This document shows, in pieces, positions 26,823 through 35,589 of a DNA stretch of 64,000 nt (within the stretch, counting starts at the first letter, position 1; each line of letters begins with the position of its first letter). A program made the position numbers and the translations under genes. Origin of the DNA: an uncultured Mucispirillum sp. GTDB taxonomy: Bacteria > Chrysiogenota > Deferribacteres > Deferribacterales > Mucispirillaceae. The stretch is taken from NCBI GenBank assembly GCA_944324495.1, contig CALUWN010000005.1, positions 62,001 to 126,000 of the forward strand. The letters are read 5' to 3'. The notes below the pieces were generated by a model that was not told where the DNA came from, ran no database searches, and saw only the letters and a list, made by a program, of their open reading frames with translations.

Positions 26823-26888
26823 AAAACACCTCGTAAATTTTTCAAGTCCTTTTATACAAAAAATAATATTTTTTTGCAATTAAAATCT

Positions 26889-28037
26889 TTAATAAGAACG
26901 CTGTTTTTGCTTCTGCTGCCATTTGACAGCAAAAAGTGCAGTAAAAAAATAAATAAACACCTGTATCCACATATTAAGATACATAAACCTAATATCTGAA
27001 ACATCTGCTCCCATTTGCCTGATATATAAGAAGCCTGTTACCCCCGGAGTAGAGGGTATTAAATATGATAATAATTTTACCCAGTCTGGCATCATAAAAT
27101 GAGGCCATATAAAACCTGCCATCATAACAAATGGGATAGATGTCATTAATAATACTAATAATATTGCATCTCTGTCACGGGCAAAAACGCTTAATGATAT
27201 AGCAAATAATATAATAGATAACCCGTAAGGCACAGCATATGACATAGCATCATATAAAGAATTATGAAGCTGTATTCCAAAAACCATAGGCCCTATTGTG
27301 AAAAAATATGAAAATACAGCAGCAAAAATTACAAGATATGTCAGCACCTTACCAAGAAGTATAGATACTGAGCTAATATGAGCTGGATAACCGTAGCCTA
27401 TTTCATAACCTGTGGCATGAACTAATAATATTACCATTAATAATATCTGCTGTACAATTAAGGCATATATGGCAGGGGCAACAAATGTAACATAACCACC
27501 CCTTGGGTTAAATACAGGTTTCGCTGTTAAATTTACTGCTGACTGCAGCTTTAAAGCATCTTCAAAATGGATACCCATCATACTCATTTTTTGTATTTTT
27601 ACCCCTGCTGCCGTAGTTAAAACAATTTGAGTAGCAGCTGATATGGCTGTAGAATAAAGGATAAAATATGAGCCGTCTGCAAATACTGAAACCACTGGGC
27701 TTTCCCCGCGGGCTACAAGTTTATAAAAATCATCAGGAATATATATAATACCAAAGACTTCTCTTAAATATACTGCCTTTTTTGCTTCCTCCATGGAAGG
27801 ATATTTAATAACTTTTAAACTTTCTGTATTATTAAGCATAGTAATAACTGTTTTAGATAAATCAGACTTATCTAAATTAACTACTGCTACAGGCATATCA
27901 CGCACAATATCATTTTCATATGGAAATGGATAATAAAAAGAGTAAAAAGCAGTGCCTACAAATATAATAGTTATTGCAAGTTTATCAAAAATAATCTTTC
28001 TAAATTCTAAAAGCATTATGGAAAATATATTTTTCAT
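26889..28037 (-). CDS. ABC-2 type transporter permease (YhhJ/YbhR-like), second of pair
   Basis: 382 residues. One N-terminal membrane helix, a large periplasmic loop (about 45-170, with DMPVAVVNLDKSDLSKTVI), and five or six C-terminal helices ending KWQQKQKQ: the ABC2_membrane_3 layout. Its ATG overlaps the preceding permease stop by 4 bases, so the two are probably a heterodimer. With the HlyD-type adaptor and TolC homologue upstream it should form a tripartite exporter. No ATP-binding subunit is encoded in the operon or window. Substrate unknown (drug, fatty acid or cell-surface molecule are options). Confidence 0.88.
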   Translation of the reverse strand: MKNIFSIMLLEFRKIIFDKLAITIIFVGTAFYSFYYPFPYENDIVRDMPVAVVNLDKSDLSKTVITMLNNTESLKVIKYPSMEEAKKAVYLREVFGIIYIPDDFYKLVARGESPVVSVFADGSYFILYSTAISAATQIVLTTAAGVKIQKMSMMGIHFEDALKLQSAVNLTAKPVFNPRGGYVTFVAPAIYALIVQQILLMVILLVHATGYEIGYGYPAHISSVSILLGKVLTYLVIFAAVFSYFFTIGPMVFGIQLHNSLYDAMSYAVPYGLSIILFAISLSVFARDRDAILLVLLMTSIPFVMMAGFIWPHFMMPDWVKLLSYLIPSTPGVTGFLYIRQMGADVSDIRFMYLNMWIQVFIYFFTALFAVKWQQKQKQRSY

Positions 28038-29218
28038 ACCTGCCTCCGAATATAGTTAGATGTATAAATTTTAATAACTGCAATAGATATGGCAAAAGCT
28101 AGAGTGCCTAGTATAAGCATATATGTAATTTCAGAATATGTAGAGTTATATGGAGCACTGCCTCTTATTGCTTCATTTACTAAAACTCTGTGATAATGGG
28201 TAAGTGGGAAAAACTCACTTAAATAATAAGCAAACTTAGGCATAGCTATCTGCGGATAAGAAATGCCAGCATAAGCAAATGTTGGGGCGGCATATACTGC
28301 TGCTGCACTAAATGCTAAAGGTCTTAAAATTACAGCAATAAAAAGCCCTGCTGCCATAGATACAAATACATAACATATTGTAGCAAATATAATCTTTAAA
28401 AACCCGTCATGCAGTGGCACTTTCATATACACAAACAGCACAAAAAGCATAAACATCCCTGAAAAAGTAAATATTATACCATAGGGAAGCAGTTTGCCTA
28501 AAGTATATGAAAATGGTGCATCATCCACCATAGATGCAACTTCTACAAACCTGCCAGAACGCTCTTCAAATAATACTCCATAAAGCAGTGAACTTATTAC
28601 AAAAAGCTGAAATGCAGCAGGAATAAGCCCAAATACAAAAAAGTATTGATAATTTAAGTATGGGTTAAATAAAATTTTCTCACCCAGCTCCACAGGTTTT
28701 AATTGGAAATCAGCATCGTAAGCTGGTACTCCATGGCTCATTAAATATTTTTTATTATAAATATTAGAATATTCTCTAACAGCAGTAAACACGCCTTTAT
28801 TAACAAGTGAACCAACTATAAAAAGTTCGTTGTTATAATAAAGCACCACATCTGCCCCTTTATAACCAAGCACTTTTTTTGAAAAATCACTAGGGATTAG
28901 CACTGTGCCATATATTTTGCCACTAACCATTAATTTTCTTGCTTCATCCATACTGGCAGGGTTTGCTTTTATTTCTACATAAGGGGATGCGTTTATCATG
29001 CCTGTAATATCACGTGATAATGCACTATTATCTTCATCAATTAATGCAATAGGAATATCACGAATAACAGGATTAGAAAATACTCCTATAATAAGCACAC
29101 AAAGCACAAGAGGAGTAAATATCATAAAATATAAAAGTTTTCTGCGGGTATAAAGCAGAAAATCCCACTCTCGTTCAAAAAAATATTTAACAGTGTTTAA
29201 ATATTCTCTTAATTTCAT
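28034..29218 (-). CDS. ABC-2 type transporter permease (YbhS-like), first of pair
   Basis: 394 residues with the same topology as its neighbour: a helix near 27-47, a periplasmic domain with DIPIALIDEDNSALSRDI, and C-terminal helices. The sequences are clearly related (both have D.P.A..D.D.S.LS), indicating an ancient duplication. It lies 2 bases downstream of the adaptor gene and overlaps the second permease. No nucleotide-binding domain is fused. Confidence 0.88.
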   Translation of the reverse strand: MKLREYLNTVKYFFEREWDFLLYTRRKLLYFMIFTPLVLCVLIIGVFSNPVIRDIPIALIDEDNSALSRDITGMINASPYVEIKANPASMDEARKLMVSGKIYGTVLIPSDFSKKVLGYKGADVVLYYNNELFIVGSLVNKGVFTAVREYSNIYNKKYLMSHGVPAYDADFQLKPVELGEKILFNPYLNYQYFFVFGLIPAAFQLFVISSLLYGVLFEERSGRFVEVASMVDDAPFSYTLGKLLPYGIIFTFSGMFMLFVLFVYMKVPLHDGFLKIIFATICYVFVSMAAGLFIAVILRPLAFSAAAVYAAPTFAYAGISYPQIAMPKFAYYLSEFFPLTHYHRVLVNEAIRGSAPYNSTYSEITYMLILGTLAFAISIAVIKIYTSNYIRRQV

Positions 29219-29220
29219 TT

Positions 29221-30210
29221 TTATTTACTATATTTTGTACTAGAATAAAAAAGCCCAGTCATACCAGCTCTTAACCCTGGTATATCCATTTTTGGATATG
29301 CTTTTACTTCAAAGGTTTTCAAGTCAAAATCTGCACTTGTTTTTGTGGCACTCCATACAGCATAACTGCCAGCAGGTGCAATATAACGCACTTCACAAGG
29401 ATATACTTCTGTGGAAGAAAGTGCAGGTATTTCCACATTAATAACTGTACCCATACGGATATCTTTTAATAAATCTTCCCTTAAATAAAATGTTATCCAC
29501 ATATCATTTAAATCTATTAAGCTGATAACAGGAAACCCGGGAGTTACAAGCTCACCCTGTTCTACTACAACTGTTGAAACTTCACCGTCTATTGGTGCAT
29601 AAAGTATTGTATCTTCAAGCAGTACCATAACTTCTTTTAAAGCACCTTGAGCCTGTTCTTTAATGGCTTCAGCTGCTGTTTTATCTTCCTGCCTTGCCCC
29701 AGTTTTTGCCATTTCATAGTTAGCCTCAGCTGCTTTCACATCATTTTGAAGCACTTTCCACTGGGTTAATGCCTCATCTAAACTCTGAGTTGTAACAACA
29801 CCATCATCATGAAGAGATTTTACCCTGCTGTATGTTTTAAAAGCATATCTTTCTGCTGCTATGGCTTTTTGATATACATTATATAAAGCAGTAATCTCTT
29901 CCTGCCTTGCCCCTATATTTACTTTGTTTTCTTGAGCTTCAGCAGCTTTTACAGCAGCTAATGCTTGTAATTCTTTTGCTCTTAATGTAGGTGAATCAAG
30001 TTTTGCAAGCACTTCACCTTTTTTAACGTGCTGCCCCTCTATAATAGATAATGACTGTACATTACCCGGAACTTTAGCTGCAACCTGCACCTGTTTTGCA
30101 TGGAACTCTCCCTGTATAGTTAAAGGTACAGGACGTGTTGCATACCACACACTGACAGATATAATAGCACCTATTACAATAAACGCTAAAGAATAATAAA
30201 TATATTTCAT
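29221..30210 (-). CDS. HlyD-family periplasmic adaptor (membrane fusion protein)
   Basis: 329 residues. N-terminal membrane anchor (about 5-24), a biotinyl-lipoyl-like domain split around a coiled-coil hairpin (VAAKVPGNVQSLSIIEGQHVKKGEVLAKLD, then helices with repeated NIGARQEE/KTGARQED, then LYAPIDGEVSTVVVEQGELV), and a beta-barrel region. It bridges the two permeases and the TolC-type outer-membrane channel. It lies 19 bases past the TolC gene. Confidence 0.92.
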   Translation of the reverse strand: MKYIYYSLAFIVIGAIISVSVWYATRPVPLTIQGEFHAKQVQVAAKVPGNVQSLSIIEGQHVKKGEVLAKLDSPTLRAKELQALAAVKAAEAQENKVNIGARQEEITALYNVYQKAIAAERYAFKTYSRVKSLHDDGVVTTQSLDEALTQWKVLQNDVKAAEANYEMAKTGARQEDKTAAEAIKEQAQGALKEVMVLLEDTILYAPIDGEVSTVVVEQGELVTPGFPVISLIDLNDMWITFYLREDLLKDIRMGTVINVEIPALSSTEVYPCEVRYIAPAGSYAVWSATKTSADFDLKTFEVKAYPKMDIPGLRAGMTGLFYSSTKYSK

Positions 30211-30229
30211 AAAGACATCTCCTGCCTAA

Positions 30230-31648
30230 TTATTTAAGACCCGGCTCTACAAAAGCACGTGCTCTGTATGTTTCAAAAGAATCAAATATTCCTGAAGTTG
30301 TAAGCATACTTAAAAGTGCCATATCAAACTTATAGGCTGCTGTAATGGCAGACATTTTAGAGTTTGATAAAGCAAGCTCAGCATCAACTACATCTAAGGA
30401 AGTTGCCATACCTTGATTAAAAGCTTTCTGTCTTGCCCTTAAATATTCTTCTGTAAAAGCAAGTGATTTTAATGATGCCATATAATCTTCTCTGGCGTTC
30501 TGCATGGTAATATACTGCTGCTCTACTAATGTCTGTATATCTTTTTCAGCCCTTAATGTCATAAGTTTTACACTTTCTTCTGTTTGTTTACTGGCTTTAA
30601 ATTGGTGATAGTTTTGCAAGCCGTCAAAAACATTTAATGACATTTGCACCCCTACCATATATTCTGGTGACATTGATGTAAGCTGATAATCATAAATATT
30701 TGCCATACCAAAAACATTTATTTTAGGTATAAATGATGAAACACTGTTTATAACACCAGCTTTAGCAACATTTTTGCCTTCCTGCACTTGTTTTAATTTA
30801 GCGTTACTGCTAACAGCCATATCTTGAAAATATGAAAGGCTTTCAATATCTTCTTCTGATATTATAAAAAGCGGCGTGGAAGGAGTAATATTATCTTCTG
30901 TGCTGTTTATCATTGATTTTAAAGCAGATTCTGCTAATTTTGCTTCTCTTATAGAAGTATTAAGGGAGTTTTCAGCTTCACTTAATGCCATTTCAGCGTG
31001 TAAGCGTTCCACCTTTGCAAGCATACCAGCTTTTTCAAGCTTTAATGCTTTGTTGTAGTGGTCCTGCATAGAATCTCTAACTTCTTCTTTAACCTTTATA
31101 ACATCTTTTACAAACCTTAATGTAAAATATTTTTCTGCCATAGAAGCTCCTAGCTCATCATGGCGAACTTTAACTCCTGCCTTTGCTATATTCATATTGG
31201 CAGTTGCAAGTTTATTAGCTGCAAATATTTTACCACCTGTAAAAACTGGCCACAGCATAGTAGCATTAAGAGTAAAAAACTGGTCCTTTTGCACTACCTG
31301 CTGCATAGTATCTGGGATATTTAATGGTGGAAGCGGAAGCGGAATAGGTAGATTACCTAAAGCACCATTTATACCGTTTTTTACATGGGTTAAATCCACA
31401 TCCATTGTTAAATCATTGCCAAAATAAGCATAGGCTGCATTAACTGAAAACCTAGGTGAATAAAGCCCTAAGGCTGCTTTTTTTAAGTATTCTTTTTCTT
31501 TTAAATCTGCTTCAGATTGTGCTATACTTTCATGGCTGCCATAAAGCCTTTCAAGAGCCTGTTCGTAACTAACTTCTGAAGCATAAGAAAAATGGTTTGT
31601 AAAAACAAATAAAAATATTATAAAAACAAGATGCAAGTATTTCTTCAT
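30230..31648 (-). CDS. TolC-family outer-membrane efflux protein
   Basis: 472 residues with signal peptide (cleavage near SYA|SE). Two repeated helical regions of the OEP family are visible (VSYEQALERLYGSHESIAQSEADLKEKEYLKKAALG, cited as VSYEQALERLYG and KAALGLYSPRFSVNAAYAY; and the C-terminal RAKAF-like RQKAFNQGMATSLDVVDAELAL). It forms the trimeric exit duct and is the first gene of the four-gene export operon; its promoter should lie in the 117-base gap to the divergent ThiE-like gene. Confidence 0.92.
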   Translation of the reverse strand: MKKYLHLVFIIFLFVFTNHFSYASEVSYEQALERLYGSHESIAQSEADLKEKEYLKKAALGLYSPRFSVNAAYAYFGNDLTMDVDLTHVKNGINGALGNLPIPLPLPPLNIPDTMQQVVQKDQFFTLNATMLWPVFTGGKIFAANKLATANMNIAKAGVKVRHDELGASMAEKYFTLRFVKDVIKVKEEVRDSMQDHYNKALKLEKAGMLAKVERLHAEMALSEAENSLNTSIREAKLAESALKSMINSTEDNITPSTPLFIISEEDIESLSYFQDMAVSSNAKLKQVQEGKNVAKAGVINSVSSFIPKINVFGMANIYDYQLTSMSPEYMVGVQMSLNVFDGLQNYHQFKASKQTEESVKLMTLRAEKDIQTLVEQQYITMQNAREDYMASLKSLAFTEEYLRARQKAFNQGMATSLDVVDAELALSNSKMSAITAAYKFDMALLSMLTTSGIFDSFETYRARAFVEPGLK

Positions 31649-31783
31649 GTTACCCTGAACCTTTAAATTAAATTATACATTTTATTCTATATTATTTTTT
31701 TATAATTTTAAACTATTATTTATTGATTTTACCATACATTAAAGGCTATATTGTAGTTTACTAATATGTTAGGAATTTTTACA

Positions 31784-32329
31784 ATGTATAAAAATATAAA
31801 ACTGCTTGCTGTAATTGATGATGAATTTTTTAATGATGATGCTTTTTATTATGCCTCATCTATTGAAAAATATGCTGATATTATCTGGTATAGAATAAAG
31901 AATAAAAATGAGCAATATATTAAAAAAATAGAAAAAATGCGTAATATAATTAATAACTGCCCCCTTGTTTTAAGTAATGATTATATTACTGCTTTAAAAT
32001 TTCAATATGACGGCATACATATTAATAAATATAATTTACATAATTTAAGCACAATTAAGAAAACCACCAAATTAATAACAGGATATTCAAGCCACAGTAC
32101 AGAAGAAATTGATAATATCAATACTGATTATTATACATTAAGCCCTATATATGATACTCCAAAAAAATATCAAGTTAAGCCTTTAGGAATAGTTGACTGT
32201 GATAAAAGTAAGAAAGTTTTTGCTTTAGGTGGCTTAAATTTGGAAAATATGGAGCATACTGCATCTTATTTTTACGGGATAGCAGGCATAAGGCTTATTA
32301 AAGATATAGTTGATAATGCTAATTTTTAA
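31784..32329 (+). CDS. ThiE/TenI-like protein, degenerate thiamine-phosphate synthase homologue
   Basis: 181 residues from ATG 31784 (AGGA 9 bases upstream; an in-frame ATG at 31766 is possible). TIM-barrel motifs of ThiE are recognisable but altered: YRIKNKN for QIREK, SNDYITALKFQYDGIHIN for the NDRVDLAL..GVHLG strand, GYSSHSTEEI for the phosphate-loop GvSths, YYTLSPIYDTPKK for GPIFPTxTK, and FALGGLN for the final strand. The substitutions resemble TenI paralogues that lack synthase activity. No other thiamine genes are nearby. Its 3' end overlaps the convergent exporter gene by 11 bases. Confidence 0.7.
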   Translation: MYKNIKLLAVIDDEFFNDDAFYYASSIEKYADIIWYRIKNKNEQYIKKIEKMRNIINNCPLVLSNDYITALKFQYDGIHINKYNLHNLSTIKKTTKLITGYSSHSTEEIDNINTDYYTLSPIYDTPKKYQVKPLGIVDCDKSKKVFALGGLNLENMEHTASYFYGIAGIRLIKDIVDNANF

Positions 32330-32939
32330 TCCTTAAAATATTTAAGCCTAAGGCAATAAATATAATACCAGAAATTTTATTTAGGTATGTGGAAAATTTT
32401 GAAATTCTAAGAGCAGTAGAAATATAAGAAGATGCTGCTACTAAAAAAAGGCTCCAAATAGTGCCTATTACAATAAATGTAAACCCTAATATTAAAAAAG
32501 GTACTGGGGTTAAGGCGTCACTCTTTACAAACTGAGGCAAAAGTGCTAGGAAAAATAGTGCTACTTTTGGGTTTAATATGTTTGTAAAAAAACCCTGCCT
32601 AAATGTCTTTTTTAATGAGCTTAATGATTTTTCTGAAAGTACCATTATATTAGATTTTGATTTAATTGCCATAATACCAAGGTAAATTAAATAAGCAGCA
32701 CCTGCAATTTTCACAATATTAAAAAGCAGTGATGAAGTCATTAATATAACAGATAACCCAAAGGCTGCTAGTGCAGTATGTACAAAAAGACCACAGACAA
32801 TGCCAGCAACCGAAGCAAAACCCTGCCTGTAGCCACCCGCTATTGATTTTGTTAATATAAATATGGTATCTGAGCCGGGAGTTAGACTCAATATTATAAC
32901 TGCACCAATAAAACCTAAATAATTTGTTATATAATCCAT
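32319..32939 (-). CDS. LysE/RhtB-family amino-acid exporter
   Basis: 206 residues, six predicted membrane helices. Family signature near the start: SLTPGSDTIFILTKSIAGGYRQGFASVAG; also GFFTNILNPKVALFFLALLPQF. Members export amino acids such as homoserine, threonine or lysine. Its ATG overlaps the gspF stop (TAATGG), so it is translated with the type II secretion genes, an unexpected pairing. Substrate is not predictable from sequence. Confidence 0.92.
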   Translation of the reverse strand: MDYITNYLGFIGAVIILSLTPGSDTIFILTKSIAGGYRQGFASVAGIVCGLFVHTALAAFGLSVILMTSSLLFNIVKIAGAAYLIYLGIMAIKSKSNIMVLSEKSLSSLKKTFRQGFFTNILNPKVALFFLALLPQFVKSDALTPVPFLILGFTFIVIGTIWSLFLVAASSYISTALRISKFSTYLNKISGIIFIALGLNILRIKN

Positions 32940-34138
32940 TACTGCACCAAAGAATTCATAGAAAACAGCGGCTGCATAATAGATATTACAATAAAACCTA
33001 CAAGCACACCTATTACCACAATAAATATTGGCTCTATAGCTGAAATAAAAGATGTAAGAAACTTATCCACATTTTTAGAGTAAAACTCGTTTACCCTTTC
33101 TAAAAGCTCTGGCATATTACCTGATGATTCACCAGTTGATACTGCTGCTGGAAAAAGCTCTGGAAATATACCTGCATTTCTAACAGCCACAGAAAATTTT
33201 GTACCAGACTGGACAGCCTCTCTTACTTGAGTAATTGTATCAAACATATACTTATTATCTATTACAAGGGATGCATAATGCAAAGCATCTGTTAAGGGAA
33301 GCCCTTCTTTTAACTGAAATGATAATACGTGGGCAAATTTTGCCACAGACACATGGGATATTAAATTGATTTTAAAAAGCTTTTTATCTACTTCAAGCCT
33401 AAATTTTGGGTTGTTTTTATATAAATACCTTATGGCAAATATAATAAATAATAAAAATAGTAAAAGTACAAGCCCATAATTACTAACAAAATCTGAAGCT
33501 TTCAATAAAAACTCTGTAGAAGCAGGGATTTGCTGTTTCATTGAAGCAAATATTGATTCCATTTTTGGCACTACAAAGGCAAGTAAAAACCCTAATACTG
33601 CCATACCCATAACAAGTATTGTCATAGGGTAAACCATAGCTGTTTTTATTTTATCAGTATTTTTTCGTTTATCTTCTTCATAAACTGCAATATCTGCCAA
33701 AACTGCTGCAAGTTTTCCCACCTGCTCTGAAGCTTTAATTAAGTTTACATACATTGGGTCAAATATTTTAGGGTATTTTGATAAACTTTCAGAAAACCGC
33801 ATACCTTCAGAAACTTTTGAAGCTGATTCTATTAATGCGTTTTTTAAATTCTGCTCTTTCGTGCTTTTTGCAACGATTTTCACAGCTTCCACTAAAGGGA
33901 TACCGCTTCTTAAAAGCAGGGAAAGCTGAAAGAAAGTATCTGATAAATTTAATTTTTTTGCAAATATTTCCTGCAGTTTTGCATAAGATGATGATTTTGT
34001 GCCAGATTCTTGTATGGTTGATACAAAAATACCTTCGCCTAAAAGTTCATTTGTGAGGGCCTGTTTGCTTACTGCCTCCCGCACACCTTTTACATCTTTT
34101 CCTGTTTTTGATATTCCTTTATATGAATATGTAGGCAT
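32939..34138 (-). CDS. gspF: Type II secretion inner-membrane platform protein GspF
   Basis: 399 residues, the normal length. Two GspF domains, each followed by membrane helices (three in total), start MPTYSYKGISKTGKDVKG and include LSLLLRSGIPLVEAV and TGESSGNMPELLERV. It is the polytopic assembly platform for the pseudopilus, contacting GspE and GspL. Coupled to gspE upstream (stop and start overlap, ACTAATG) and lysE downstream. Confidence 0.96.
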   Translation of the reverse strand: MPTYSYKGISKTGKDVKGVREAVSKQALTNELLGEGIFVSTIQESGTKSSSYAKLQEIFAKKLNLSDTFFQLSLLLRSGIPLVEAVKIVAKSTKEQNLKNALIESASKVSEGMRFSESLSKYPKIFDPMYVNLIKASEQVGKLAAVLADIAVYEEDKRKNTDKIKTAMVYPMTILVMGMAVLGFLLAFVVPKMESIFASMKQQIPASTEFLLKASDFVSNYGLVLLLFLLFIIFAIRYLYKNNPKFRLEVDKKLFKINLISHVSVAKFAHVLSFQLKEGLPLTDALHYASLVIDNKYMFDTITQVREAVQSGTKFSVAVRNAGIFPELFPAAVSTGESSGNMPELLERVNEFYSKNVDKFLTSFISAIEPIFIVVIGVLVGFIVISIMQPLFSMNSLVQ

Positions 34139-35589
34139 TAGTCAACCTTTGTTACAGCAAGCACTTCAGATGGGGTGGTTATACCTTTTTCTACTAACGC
34201 TGCACCGTATTCAAACATGGTCCTAAACCCTTCTTTTCGTGCTTCTTCCTTTATATCATAGCTTGATGCTCGTTTATTAATTAATGTTCGCAGGTTATCA
34301 GTAATTTCCAGCATTTCAAATATACCAATTCTCCCACGATAACCTGTATTAAAACAATGGGGGCATCCTTTACCTGCCATATATTTTTCAAGCTTAATAC
34401 CTGCTTTTAAAAAGGTACTTTTAATAAAATCATCAGCCTCCACTTCTTCCTGACAGTAAGGGCATATTTTACGTACAAGCCGTTGACCAATTACAATAGC
34501 TAAAGATGATGATATTAAAAATGGCTCAACTTCCATTTCTATAAGCCTAGCTATTGCTGTTGGCGAGTCGTTTGTGTGAAGTGTGGATAATACTAAGTGA
34601 CCAGTTAATGAAGCCTGTATGGCAGCTTCTGCTGTTTCATTATCCCTGATTTCACCAACTAGAATTATATCTGGGTCCTGCCTTAAAAATGTTTTAATAG
34701 CTTGTGCAAAAGTTAGATTTACAGCAGGGTTCATCTGCACCTGTGTTACATTATCAATATGGTATTCCACTGGGTCTTCTATTGTTACCACATTTTTATT
34801 ATCCCTATTCATAGCAAGCAGGCAGGCATAAAGAGTTGTTGTTTTACCACTACCTGTAGGACCTGTTACTAAGATAATACCGTTAGGTCTGTCAAGATAT
34901 GGGCGAAATCTATCATAAAGCTCACCGTCTAAGCCTATCTGCTGCAATGATGTAAAATCTGAAGAACGCTCTAATATCCTTAAAACTGCCTTTTCACCGT
35001 TAATGGAAGGCATGGTAGACACACGAATATCTATTACTCTGTTACCGATTTTTAAGTTTATTCTACCGTCTTGAGAGCGCCTTGTTTCTGCCACATCAAG
35101 CTGGCCTATAACTTTAATACGTGCTAGGATTGGGTCATGAACGCTTTTTGGGTATGTTTTTAAGGTATTAAGGCAGCCGTCCACCCTAATGCGTATTAAA
35201 AAGGCACCATCTCTGCCTTCAAAATGAATATCACTAGCACCATTTTTCACTGCACTAATAATAATTTGGTTTACAAGGCGTATAACTGGGGCATCATCAT
35301 AGGATGAAGTTAAAATATCAGCATCATCACCTAAATCTTCACTATCTTCTGCTGTAACATCATCTACTTCGCCGCCAAAACTTTCTAATATCTCTAAAAT
35401 CTGCTTTTTTTCTGCATATTCATAAACTGGTGAAATACCCAATGAAAAGCTCATAAATTTAGCTTTCTGCAAACCGTTTTCACCGTTATATAAAAACTTA
35501 ATTTCACCATCATTTTCAACAGGTACAAAGTCACTTTTATCAGGAAACTTCATATAGCTGGATTTTACTTTTTCAAACCCCTCACTCAT
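34138..35589 (-). CDS. gspE: Type II secretion ATPase GspE
   Basis: 483 residues. Walker A GPTGSGKTT at 243-251, Asp box and Walker B (PDIILVGEIRDNETAEAA, about 306-323), His box and the zinc tetracysteine (C376, C379, C409, C412: CPYC..CPHC) followed by GYRGRIGIFE. The N-terminal about 100 residues are short for GspE. Hexameric cytoplasmic motor that drives pseudopilus assembly. Start overlaps the gspD stop region (TAATGAG). Confidence 0.96.
   Translation of the reverse strand: MSEGFEKVKSSYMKFPDKSDFVPVENDGEIKFLYNGENGLQKAKFMSFSLGISPVYEYAEKKQILEILESFGGEVDDVTAEDSEDLGDDADILTSSYDDAPVIRLVNQIIISAVKNGASDIHFEGRDGAFLIRIRVDGCLNTLKTYPKSVHDPILARIKVIGQLDVAETRRSQDGRINLKIGNRVIDIRVSTMPSINGEKAVLRILERSSDFTSLQQIGLDGELYDRFRPYLDRPNGIILVTGPTGSGKTTTLYACLLAMNRDNKNVVTIEDPVEYHIDNVTQVQMNPAVNLTFAQAIKTFLRQDPDIILVGEIRDNETAEAAIQASLTGHLVLSTLHTNDSPTAIARLIEMEVEPFLISSSLAIVIGQRLVRKICPYCQEEVEADDFIKSTFLKAGIKLEKYMAGKGCPHCFNTGYRGRIGIFEMLEITDNLRTLINKRASSYDIKEEARKEGFRTMFEYGAALVEKGITTPSEVLAVTKVD

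Noticed and set aside
33778-34056. 92-codon plus-strand frame inside gspF
   Set aside because: Antisense shadow of gspF with no ribosome-binding site and no family resemblance.
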